From: DATHKG01 sp035489435
GTDB lineage: Bacteria > Bacteroidota > Bacteroidia > Chitinophagales > Chitinophagaceae
NCBI GenBank assembly: GCA_035489435.1
Contig: DATHKG010000066.1
Strand: one strand, 5' to 3'
Length of the DNA stretch: 64,000 nucleotides
Numbering within the stretch: position 1 is the first letter of the stretch; each line of letters opens with the position of its first letter. The position numbers were made by a program, and so were the translations under genes. The notes beneath the pieces were generated by a model, which saw nothing but the letters and a program-made list of their open reading frames with translations, had not been told where the DNA came from and did no database searches. This document shows positions 46,445 through 53,960 of this stretch, one piece after another.

Positions 46445-46743
46445 TCATGACGCAACCCGTTGCCATAAAAAGGCTTTATGCATTTTGGTTTCACCTCTGA
46501 AAACTCGTTTAATCTGATTAGGACTGTATCCTGCAGCTTTCAATTCATCCGGTTTGACCACTCGCGAATTAATTTACCTCGGTTATCTAGTTGCAAGTAA
46601 ACAACCTGAGATTTTTCTTTATACCTCCAATAACAATTTCGGTATATGGTTTTTTCGGCTATTGCCTTTTTGACTAATGCCCAGGTGAATCCCGATTTTT
46701 GAGTTTCAGTGAGTGAAAAGAAGGATGCCAATATGCTTCGCAA
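46445..46743 (-). pseudogene. tandem NUMOD1-like DNA-binding protein, frameshifted
   Basis: From a TTG at 46743 the frame reads SLTETQKSGFTWALVKKAIA ... NCYWRYKEK, then VVYLQLDNRGKLIREWSN and stops at 46540. In the next frame the sequence continues exactly where it should: PDELKAAGYSPNQIKRVFRG ... KAFLWQRVAS, stop at 46445. Together these make one and a half NUMOD1-type repeats (Dx.G.xI.eWsS..eA..g.....I..v..g....gf.W). The break is at TGGTCAAACCGG (about 46553-46563) and fits loss of one A. NUMOD1 modules bind DNA in homing endonucleases; no nuclease is attached here. It is 6 bp downstream of the XRE/ImmA gene and probably its operon partner. Confidence 0.65.
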
Positions 46744-46749
46744 GTTCTT

Positions 46750-47802
46750 TTACCGATAAACGTTGAATTTCGGAGTTGGCCTTCCACCAAAATAAGTGGA
46801 CTCTAAATCACTTTCATTGAGATACAAAATTTTTGCTAAATCTGTTTTCGAATAACTCATATCCTCAATGTAGGTTTGCAATATCTCTCGTAAAAGATTG
46901 GGGTTATCAGGTTGAATCATAATCGGTTCATTCTTCCTGTATCCAAGTGAGCTCATTTGTTTGACCAGATAGTAATATTGATTTTCCGATACAGCGTTCA
47001 AAAATTTCGCTTTATAAAGTATAGCTTGCATTGAAACCTTCCAATATCTTTTCAGATCTGAAAGTTTTTCTAAGTTTAAATTTACCAGTTGTGGCAAGAC
47101 TTCGGTAGTCGGTAACAAAAGCTCGCTTGCGAAGATGTTTGCTTCTTTTTCAATGTCTCTTTCAGAAGAGATTTTTTTTCCAAAATGACAGACATAGTGA
47201 CAGAGCTCGTGTGCATTATTAAACCGTATTCGATCAGCCGATCTCTTTTTGTTGACATACAATATGGGTAAATTATATCTGGAAGAATAGGTGCTTAACG
47301 CGTCCATATCCCCTAAATCAAGTGGAGCGATAATAATGCCATTATCTTCAGTCACTTTTGCCAAATCTTCTATTCTTCCTCTTGGGATTTTCCAATATTC
47401 ACGAAGAAAGTTTGCCGCCTGAATGATATCCCCATCTGATTCTACATCCCATGAAGGTATCTTGACGTCAGGTAATTCAACTGCATCTGAAAGTTTATTA
47501 ATGTGCCTTTCGGCAAAAGTCATTTTACTTTTATATTCCTTCAACTCTTTCGCCGGTAAAGAAATCTTTTTTCGATAATGCCCTTCAACTTTAATTACTC
47601 TCTCAACGTCGTAAAACAAATCAACCGGATAGTTAAGGATTGTAGCAATCTTCACTAATAGTTCATCAGTGATGCCTAGCCTGCCGTTTTCGATTTTCGA
47701 TACGGTTCCTTGCTCTACTCTTAATAAATCTGAAAGTTGATTTTGGTTGTAGCCGCGTGATTCCCTGGCTAAAGCAAGAATTTCAGTATTAAGAATCCTC
47801 AT
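46750..47802 (-). CDS. XRE-family regulator fused to ImmA/IrrE-type metalloprotease
   Basis: A 350-residue protein. N-terminal XRE helix-turn-helix (about residues 5-62: ESRGYNQNQLSDLLRVEQGT, VSKIENGRLGITDELL), a linker, and an ImmA/IrrE (COG2856) domain (about 150-270) with the zinc motif NAHELCHYVCHF (HExxH) and the downstream acidic ligand region KEANIFASELLLPTTEVL. In phages and plasmids such proteins are repressors, antirepressor proteases or antitoxins. Its start is 12 bp after the stop of an unknown 202-residue protein, giving a toxin-antitoxin-like order, and a NUMOD1-like gene follows. Likely autoregulated through the AATATTCCAA repeats upstream of the operon (inference). Confidence 0.88.
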   Translation of the reverse strand: MRILNTEILALARESRGYNQNQLSDLLRVEQGTVSKIENGRLGITDELLVKIATILNYPVDLFYDVERVIKVEGHYRKKISLPAKELKEYKSKMTFAERHINKLSDAVELPDVKIPSWDVESDGDIIQAANFLREYWKIPRGRIEDLAKVTEDNGIIIAPLDLGDMDALSTYSSRYNLPILYVNKKRSADRIRFNNAHELCHYVCHFGKKISSERDIEKEANIFASELLLPTTEVLPQLVNLNLEKLSDLKRYWKVSMQAILYKAKFLNAVSENQYYYLVKQMSSLGYRKNEPIMIQPDNPNLLREILQTYIEDMSYSKTDLAKILYLNESDLESTYFGGRPTPKFNVYR

Positions 47803-47814
47803 ATTTTTTATTGT

Positions 47815-48423
47815 TTAGTCTTCGGTGCCAGTTTTCTTGTTCGAATTGCTGCCTTGTCTTGTTTTTGGTTTAACGCGTTTAGCGGCTTTATCTTGTGGAA
47901 TTTCAATACTCAATTGTTGTAGAGAACTATTTTTGCCCATGTCGTAATGCCAATTTAAGTTACCATTATAACAAGTGAGGTAGTATCCATTTATAGTACT
48001 CCAAATTTTATCTGGCATATAGCCTCCCCACACATATGTCATATCTTCTAGCCCTTCCATTGGAATTTGGTTAAGGTAGCGCTTCGACGACTTTGTTCTA
48101 CGGTTAATGGACATTCTCAACCGCTGATCTATCTTGTTAAACCGCACTACAAGTTTTTCTTGAATTACAACAGCTAAAGCCCCTTTAATTTCAACAAATC
48201 TTATGTTTGAGTCGGCGTCAAATTGATTACCGAGATGAATCTTCAGCCGGTCAGCGATAAATGATCCCTTAGTCCTCGGTTTAAAGTGGGCTGGATTTTG
48301 AGTTGAAAAGAAATTACTCATAGCGTTACAATCAGCAAAACTTTTGTCTAAACATTTGATAAGTGCCGAATAGTATGGTTTCAAAATCTCATTTGCGTCT
48401 TCAAACTGTAGAATGGTTTTCAT
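47815..48423 (-). CDS. unknown 202-aa protein, partner of the XRE/ImmA regulator
   Basis: A soluble basic protein with a helical N-terminus (MKTILQFEDANEILKPYYSA), a central beta region FVEIKGALAVVIQEKLVVRF with NKIDQRLRMSINRRTKSSKR, an aromatic stretch (MTYVWGGYMPDKIWSTINGY) and a Lys/Arg-rich disordered tail. I recognise no family. The frame opens at 48444, but that ATG lies within the -7 promoter element, so the ATG at 48423 is the sensible start. First gene of a minus-strand operon with the XRE/ImmA gene. The layout recalls toxin-antitoxin defence pairs with IrrE-type partners (RosmerTA is one described example), but homology is not established. Confidence 0.75.
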   Translation of the reverse strand: MKTILQFEDANEILKPYYSALIKCLDKSFADCNAMSNFFSTQNPAHFKPRTKGSFIADRLKIHLGNQFDADSNIRFVEIKGALAVVIQEKLVVRFNKIDQRLRMSINRRTKSSKRYLNQIPMEGLEDMTYVWGGYMPDKIWSTINGYYLTCYNGNLNWHYDMGKNSSLQQLSIEIPQDKAAKRVKPKTRQGSNSNKKTGTED

Positions 48424-48441
48424 AGTCTGGTATTTTGATTC

Positions 48442-48472
48442 CAAATATAGTCACTTTCCGGAATTGGCAAAA
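48442..48472 (-). promoter_or_regulatory. promoter of the XRE/ImmA operon
   Basis: On the minus strand TTTG (from about 48471), 18 bases, then TATATTTG (48449-48442) match the Bacteroidota pattern TTTG/TAnnTTTG. The start would be about 48436, leaving a leader of about 12 nt to the ATG at 48423. Confidence 0.7.
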
Positions 48473-48473
48473 A

Positions 48474-48506
48474 AATATTCCAAAAATATTAAAAATAATA
48501 TTCCAA
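48474..48506. promoter_or_regulatory. operator-like direct repeats AATATTCCAA
   Basis: AATATTCCAA occurs at 48474-48483 and 48497-48506, 23 bp apart (two helical turns), directly upstream of the -33 element. A related TTCCAAATAT lies within the promoter at about 48439. They are candidate binding sites for the XRE regulator. I see no gene in the remaining gap up to 48765. Confidence 0.5.
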
Positions 48507-48765
48507 TGCGGTAAGGAAACCGGTTTGTATCAGAGTCTTGAGTCTAAAGAAAAGTAAAATGCCCATTCACAGGGCTTAAGAAACATGTATAAGGCAAAAT
48601 GGTCCATTATATACAGTTATTTTATGCGGTAAGATTTCAAATTTTCCTGATTTTTTTCAGCCGAGAATTTCATAACTTCCTAAAATGGATAAGCCGGCTC
48701 GAAGCACGACATTAGGGTCCTGACTAGCTATCCAAATAACGAAATGACGTTTGCCATTTATCGTA

Positions 48766-48936
48766 ATGGAGATCATTTCCGCGACCCTGATCAGGGACGA
48801 CGATCGATGGATAGAAGTTTATTGCGGACCTACAGATAGAGCAACGGAATACGGCCGACTAATCAATGAACTGTCTGTCTTTGTTGACGGAAGTTTTCAG
48901 AAGACGGTGTACAGTGCGTGTCAAATAGAAGTGTAA
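48766..48936 (+). CDS. small hypothetical prophage protein
   Basis: A 56-codon ATG frame (MEIISATLIRDDDRWIEVYC ... YSACQIEV). A TTG five codons up is an alternative start. The residues look like a real small beta-strand protein, but no family is recognised. It is followed 39 bp later by another plus-strand gene, and is divergent from the XRE/ImmA operon. Confidence 0.45.
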   Translation: MEIISATLIRDDDRWIEVYCGPTDRATEYGRLINELSVFVDGSFQKTVYSACQIEV

Positions 48937-48975
48937 ATTTCGATTGCCAATTTACCTCTACTTCAGAACCTAAAA

Positions 48976-49374
48976 ATGGATTTCATGAGTTTTCTTAAAG
49001 TTGCATACATCAATCGGGGCAAGGTCGCAAACAAAAATGCAGCAAAGGCTCAGTACGAAGCAGACATGAAAGAATTTTGCGATCGCATTATGCGTCACCA
49101 AAGTGAACTTTGTGCTAAATGCGTTGAGAAAAATCGAAAAATATCATTACTAAAAGTAGATTTCCATAACTCCCCGAGAGAAAAAAATGGTACAGCTGAA
49201 TACCAACTTAAACTTTATCTAAGCAAAGCTTTGAATAATTGGCTGCCTTATATAGAGAATGAAAAATCCGGTAAATTTAAAGTAATCTGGCATGGAGAAA
49301 AAAGAAGAACTATACTGCCTCTTGGATTTAGTTCTGATTTGACAAAAAGGATTACTGCCATCCTTAATAAGTAA
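48976..49374 (+). CDS. hypothetical prophage protein
   Basis: A 132-residue soluble basic protein, mostly helical at first (MSFLKVAYINRGKVANKNAA, MRHQSELCAKCVEKNRKISL), then beta (YQLKLYLSKALNNWLPYIEN, FKVIWHGEKRRTILPLGFSS) and a final helix. One C-x2-C pair is present, not enough for a zinc site. No family recognised. Probably co-transcribed with the small gene before it; a moron-type gene of unknown role. Confidence 0.6.
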   Translation: MDFMSFLKVAYINRGKVANKNAAKAQYEADMKEFCDRIMRHQSELCAKCVEKNRKISLLKVDFHNSPREKNGTAEYQLKLYLSKALNNWLPYIENEKSGKFKVIWHGEKRRTILPLGFSSDLTKRITAILNK

Positions 49375-49602
49375 TCTGAAATTGATTGAAGCAAATATAG
49401 GATTATAAAACCTCCGCATATTTCCACATAAGATTCCGATGATGCCTTTGATTCAATCAAAGCGCTTTTTGCAATTTGCTTTTGCATTCGCAACTCTATA
49501 TTCACTATATAGGCACTCATAGAAGAGGCGTCTGTGTCGGAGCTAAGTACAACCCGGTTAAAAACTTATCCTATGCTTTTTGACAACCAGTGGTTTATCG
49601 GA

Positions 49603-50034
49603 TTATGAAGTTAGCCCGTAGAGCCTAAGCTTAATTGTACATTCGTCTAAAAAAGTCGAAGAATCGTTACTAAAGTGGTATTCAATTGTAATTCCTTGCG
49701 TCACCGATGTTGGGATATCGGGATCAAATGGATTTTCGTGTGTAACTACAGTTTTGCGTACAAGCACGGGGTTATAGCCAGGCGCGGTCGAATCCACGTG
49801 GCTCTGAACATATACCTGTATTTTTTGCAAAGTATTAGTGTTATTGGTGTACGAAGACGAATGAGGCATATTTCCCATTTGTTCATTTCTTAACTCCCAA
49901 ACTGGTATATCAAGATTCAGAAAATGAATCTGTACCAGCCACAAATCTGCTGTAGGAACTAAAAAGGAACAAACCCATGCGAGTGACTCTTTAGGTTGTA
50001 ACTCTATTATGTTTTCTTGTTGAGGTTGTGTCAT
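49603..50034 (-). CDS. hypothetical beta-rich prophage protein
   Basis: A 143-residue protein rich in beta-forming residues without a signal or membrane segment (e.g. ADLWLVQIHFLNLDIPVWEL, QGITIEYHFSNDSSTF, ECTIKLRLYGLTS). No family recognised. It is the last minus-strand gene after the tail cluster, behind the sigma-like gene, so it may be a virion accessory or host-interaction protein. A near-consensus AACCTTTG lies 25 bp upstream. Confidence 0.55.
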   Translation of the reverse strand: MTQPQQENIIELQPKESLAWVCSFLVPTADLWLVQIHFLNLDIPVWELRNEQMGNMPHSSSYTNNTNTLQKIQVYVQSHVDSTAPGYNPVLVRKTVVTHENPFDPDIPTSVTQGITIEYHFSNDSSTFLDECTIKLRLYGLTS

Positions 50035-50291
50035 GGCAACTTTTTAGGTTATGCAAAGGTTGAAGAAAATCACTTGAATTTAACTCTTAAGGAACAAATT
50101 ACAAAATTAATTACTATATCGTTTCGGAAAAGTAGTCTTTTCATGTTGGACTTAACTTCTATTTAAAACAATATGATTACTCTTAACCAAGTAAATTACT
50201 TAATACCTTCAGTCAGCCCTAGAACAAGGCACTCCTCGACCGGGTTATGGGGAAATCATCTTTTAAGCGTTTGCATCATTCTGTGCCAGCG

Positions 50292-51050
50292 TTATTCCGT
50301 TTCGCAATCTTTAACTTCATATTTCCAAACAAACCCCTGGCAAGTCGGTCTTTTACCTTTCAACACATTTGCAATGTTCTTTGAATTAAATCCCCCTCTT
50401 CCCGCCTCCTTTGCAGATGACCATCGTTTAACAAATTGTCCATCCTTCGTTAGCTGAATAATTGCTTTATTAGAATGGTAGCCCTCACCTATCCTTACGA
50501 AGCGGGGTGGGGGAGGTTTATCCTGTAACAAACATTTTAGATCACTCTTTATGAGCGAAAATTTTTTGTCGTAATATCCATCTCCTTTTCCCTGGATCAT
50601 TGCTTCACGCCTAAGTGACGTGTTCGGGTTAAGATAGATCGCCAATATCTCTTGATCACAGTCCGGTAATTTAGCCATAGCCCATTCCAATTTCTGTAAA
50701 TGGTCTTCGCTATACTCTTCTACAACAGGTTCGATTCGATCGAAGTCTAATCCGAAAACATTCCTGTTTTTATATTTGACATAAGCTTGCCGATAATTTG
50801 ACGAGCAATATTCTACGGTCTTCTTAAGCCAACCTGCTAAATGCACACCACTAAAAGTGTCAAATCTTTTCCATGTTGATAAAAGTACTTCCTGCATCAG
50901 GTCATCACGGTCGTCCTTAGACTCCAATCCTGAGAAGTTGTTAATTAGCCATTGAAAATATCTGATATTCGCATTGACGAAATTATTAAATCGGTTATGT
51001 TTGATAGGACAGTAGTCTGGGAAGGGTGTCTTTGTTTGATATTTCTTCAT
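50292..51050 (-). CDS. sigma-70-like protein with C-terminal NUMOD1-type domain
   Basis: A 252-residue protein. Residues about 30-105 resemble sigma-70 region 2 (RDDLMQEVLLSTWKRFDTF, HLAGWLKKTVEYCSSNYRQA). Residues about 120-180 resemble a region-4 segment (LEWAMAKLPDCDQEILAIYL then a possible HTH). The last 55 residues are a NUMOD1-type repeat, IIQLTKDGQFVKRWSSAKEA followed by NSKNIANVLKGKRP and GFVWKYEV. I know NUMOD1 as a DNA-binding accessory of homing nucleases, not of sigma factors, so this pairing is unusual. It sits at the 3' side of the tail cluster, 400 bp after the tail-tip gene. It may direct RNA polymerase to phage promoters (inference). Confidence 0.7.
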   Translation of the reverse strand: MKKYQTKTPFPDYCPIKHNRFNNFVNANIRYFQWLINNFSGLESKDDRDDLMQEVLLSTWKRFDTFSGVHLAGWLKKTVEYCSSNYRQAYVKYKNRNVFGLDFDRIEPVVEEYSEDHLQKLEWAMAKLPDCDQEILAIYLNPNTSLRREAMIQGKGDGYYDKKFSLIKSDLKCLLQDKPPPPRFVRIGEGYHSNKAIIQLTKDGQFVKRWSSAKEAGRGGFNSKNIANVLKGKRPTCQGFVWKYEVKDCETE

Positions 51051-51452
51051 TCTTTTTGCCTTTAATCTTTGCCGTTTCCAATGGTGGAGTTCCTAAATCA
51101 ATTTTGCATTTGCTCTATCAAAGTAGCAATCGCGCTAGTCTTTTGTTGTATTGTGTTGATTAAGATGATTGATGTATTTATGAAAAACGGATGGAGCTCG
51201 CGTCTGGTAGGCCCTTACAGAATTTCTTCATTGTATTTCACTTGGAGTGAATGCATAGCGTAGTTTACTTTTAATATTCTTTGGATTATAACGGAGAGGG
51301 TACGGAGAAAATTCATCCTTTAAATTCAGGATGTAAACATTAAGATAATGTTCATCAAAGATAAAAACATACAATAACAACTCTCAAATATTTTATCTTA
51401 TCTGGCTTGTTAGAGGATAATTATTTTCGAACTCTCTCTAGTCAATAAATAA
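51051..51452. other. intergenic stretch without a supported gene
   Basis: Between the sigma-like gene and the tail-tip gene. It holds a short plus-strand frame (51069-51263) that is hydrophobic and has no support. A promoter for the sigma-like gene probably lies here, but I find no convincing TAnnTTTG element. Confidence 0.4.
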
Positions 51453-53960
51453 TCAGCCATTGCCGAAACTATAGTCGAATTTAAAAGCACCCTCTTGGCC
51501 TCCATCTACTGGAACAATTTTATTTTCTACAGTATAAACCACGTCATGCCCGAAAACCGACACTGTGAATATGTTGCCGATTTCTATATCTGGCCCGAGT
51601 GTAATAACCGTTATTCTCTTTCCGTCTACTACTGTTTCGCTATCCTTGAAAAGAACAGGAGTATTAGAAGCCGTCCCCGGCGAAGCTGATACAGTTACCA
51701 CTCCGCCGGGGTTAGTTACTACTGCTAGCACCGTTGTAAATGGTGTGAAAACCGCAGCTTGCGGAGGAAAGTATGGCGTTCCGATTCCCGGTGCCAGCCC
51801 CGCGCTGTCCCATTCTGAATTGGTGGTTTGATTGATCGCAAGAACAATCGCAGCCATCACATCTGAGTATTCCACGGATACCTCAGTTGTATTCGTTGGT
51901 TGCAAGACTTCCTGAAATTCAGCATTGATATCTCCCGTACACAAATTCATTCTTAAAGGAGGCCGGAGGATAAACTCCCGGACTAATCCAAGATCAATGA
52001 ACCGATAATTTTTATGATACCCGATAGGTTGTTTATTCAACTGATCATTCTCAGGTTCAAAGTCGAGGGATGTAAAAGATCCTGTTATATCCCAAAATCT
52101 TCTCCATGCCATATTGAAGCGGACCAGGTTAACCAGTCCTTTGAAGTGTTGTCGTTCGACAATGTTTCCCCGGTACCAGGTCGGATTGGTTGGCAGTCCT
52201 GCAGCGTTCAACATTGCCCCCTCCACAACCTGAATCTGAGAATCGGATATCATTATCTCCTCTATGTCGTTATCCTGATTATTCGCATCCTGAGAATGTT
52301 GTACGTAATCCCCTTCTACCTGAATATATCCGCCGGCAATATAAGGGATGTATTCAAGGTCAAAGCCAGTAATATATATGGTTCGCCCTGTCGGTCCGGT
52401 AATGAACGAAAAATAAAACGTGCCGTCCACTGGTATAGTTTGCGTTTCCACTGTAAGGGAATAAAACTTGGTCGTATCACTAAGAATCATCAGCCTGCTA
52501 TTCACAGCATACCCACTTCCAGCCAAACTGTCCTTTATCCACTCTGCTTTGTCTTTTTCTTCATCGTCACTATAGCGAAGCCAATGCCTATCAGTCAAAG
52601 AACTACTTTGAATATACCCTCTAAAAAATGGTATTGAGCCGGTTGATGGATTATATGGGCTATCCAATCGCAAGGACATAGTAATCTTCAAGCGACTGTA
52701 AGCTTTCACTGGTATGCCATCTGCTTGTAGCATATAAAACGAAGGGGTGCTGCCACCTGATACAGGCGGCAAAATGAGTTCTCTTATTGTTTCCGTGCCA
52801 TAGATAGTATAAATAGATCTTCGTGATGGGACTGCTGAAGCCGGGGTTAATGCCGGCAAATTTACGAAGTTTGATGTTGAGGTCATTAAGCCATAAGTCC
52901 AATCATCAATAGTGTGCCTTTTATAAGTTCCGATCGTCTCAGTGATATTTCCGTCACCATCCTGATCATAAATATCGGCCATCGGTCCTTCGTCGATGAA
53001 GGTGCCTCTATCGAACTTATTGTTTAGAGGTATTTCTTTCCAGACTTTAAATTTAAAGTCAGTCCTTGCGAGATTGATAGCGAAGTTGGAGGACACTAAT
53101 TGATCCTCATTGATAGGATATATCAGAGCAGTCTTTCCAACGGTTGCATAATTCTCAAGATCTTCGACTCCCTGAATAACCGTTCCGTCGGCATTGTATT
53201 CTGTGTAATACCTTCCACCGGGAGCGTATTGATGCTCACCAATCCATTCAATAACCCAACGAGCATTCCAGTAAAATAACCGGGAATGTCGTTTAAGAAT
53301 AATTGACAAAGTATCGTAGCAAGAAACGAATGTTGTAGGATCTTTCTGGAAAGTCCTGTGATCGAGTTTTGTTTGTTGGTAAAAGTCTTTAGTTATATCC
53401 AGATACCTATTGGTCATGGATGCCTCAAAGACATTCGAATAAATTCTTATCGGTATTCCAGTAGATGATGAAATATTGTTTAGCAATGTTTTCGATAACG
53501 CTGAAGAGATATAATCAATAAGAGTAAATTTTCCCTTATAAGTTAACCCATCCTGTTTTGTGAGTGGTATATTTTGGAGCAATTTCAGGCCATTGGTAGC
53601 CCTCAGTGTTACGTCGTAAGGTTTATCAAGGAAAGCTGCAGAACCTTCTTCTGGTGTCAGAAAGCCTTCAAATACTGCATTGTAATCTACATAGATGATA
53701 ACCCACCACTCATCATAACCACCAGTTAAGAAGGTCTCCCATGTTATCGCCGTTTGGTCGTCGGCATTGATCGTTATAACAACCTCCCGCGCAATGATTG
53801 TTCCATCATCCGAATCATCGTTCATCTCTAACCCGTCCTCGGATATTTCAAAAGGTATCGGATCGGATAGCGGTGCTACGTCTTTCTGTGCGAACAGAAT
53901 CAGAACATTTTGATTCAGCTCATTACTGAACTCAGCCCTATATTGTGTGCCGTAACTCAT
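51453..53960 (-). CDS. putative phage tail-tip / baseplate hub protein
   Basis: An 835-residue protein directly after the tape measure gene (4-bp overlap), the place of distal tail, hub or tip proteins in siphoviruses. The N-terminal about 250 residues are Dit/hub-like (YRAEFSNELNQNVLILF, REVVITINADDQTAITWETF, KPYDVTLRATNGLKLLQNIP), followed by long beta-rich regions and a Ca-binding-like acidic loop DQDGDGNITE. Similar large proteins follow tape measures in many Bacteroidota prophages. No peptidase motif is evident. It probably contacts the host surface. Confidence 0.7.
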   Translation of the reverse strand: MSYGTQYRAEFSNELNQNVLILFAQKDVAPLSDPIPFEISEDGLEMNDDSDDGTIIAREVVITINADDQTAITWETFLTGGYDEWWVIIYVDYNAVFEGFLTPEEGSAAFLDKPYDVTLRATNGLKLLQNIPLTKQDGLTYKGKFTLIDYISSALSKTLLNNISSSTGIPIRIYSNVFEASMTNRYLDITKDFYQQTKLDHRTFQKDPTTFVSCYDTLSIILKRHSRLFYWNARWVIEWIGEHQYAPGGRYYTEYNADGTVIQGVEDLENYATVGKTALIYPINEDQLVSSNFAINLARTDFKFKVWKEIPLNNKFDRGTFIDEGPMADIYDQDGDGNITETIGTYKRHTIDDWTYGLMTSTSNFVNLPALTPASAVPSRRSIYTIYGTETIRELILPPVSGGSTPSFYMLQADGIPVKAYSRLKITMSLRLDSPYNPSTGSIPFFRGYIQSSSLTDRHWLRYSDDEEKDKAEWIKDSLAGSGYAVNSRLMILSDTTKFYSLTVETQTIPVDGTFYFSFITGPTGRTIYITGFDLEYIPYIAGGYIQVEGDYVQHSQDANNQDNDIEEIMISDSQIQVVEGAMLNAAGLPTNPTWYRGNIVERQHFKGLVNLVRFNMAWRRFWDITGSFTSLDFEPENDQLNKQPIGYHKNYRFIDLGLVREFILRPPLRMNLCTGDINAEFQEVLQPTNTTEVSVEYSDVMAAIVLAINQTTNSEWDSAGLAPGIGTPYFPPQAAVFTPFTTVLAVVTNPGGVVTVSASPGTASNTPVLFKDSETVVDGKRITVITLGPDIEIGNIFTVSVFGHDVVYTVENKIVPVDGGQEGAFKFDYSFGNG

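Noticed and set aside
46445..46743. Programmed ribosomal frameshift in the NUMOD1-like gene
   Set aside because: No slippery heptamer or stimulatory hairpin is evident at the junction; mutation is the simpler reading.
51069..51263. 64-codon plus-strand frame
   Set aside because: Hydrophobic by chance in A/T-rich DNA, without family similarity; divergent from the sigma-like gene with no room for a promoter of its own that I can see.
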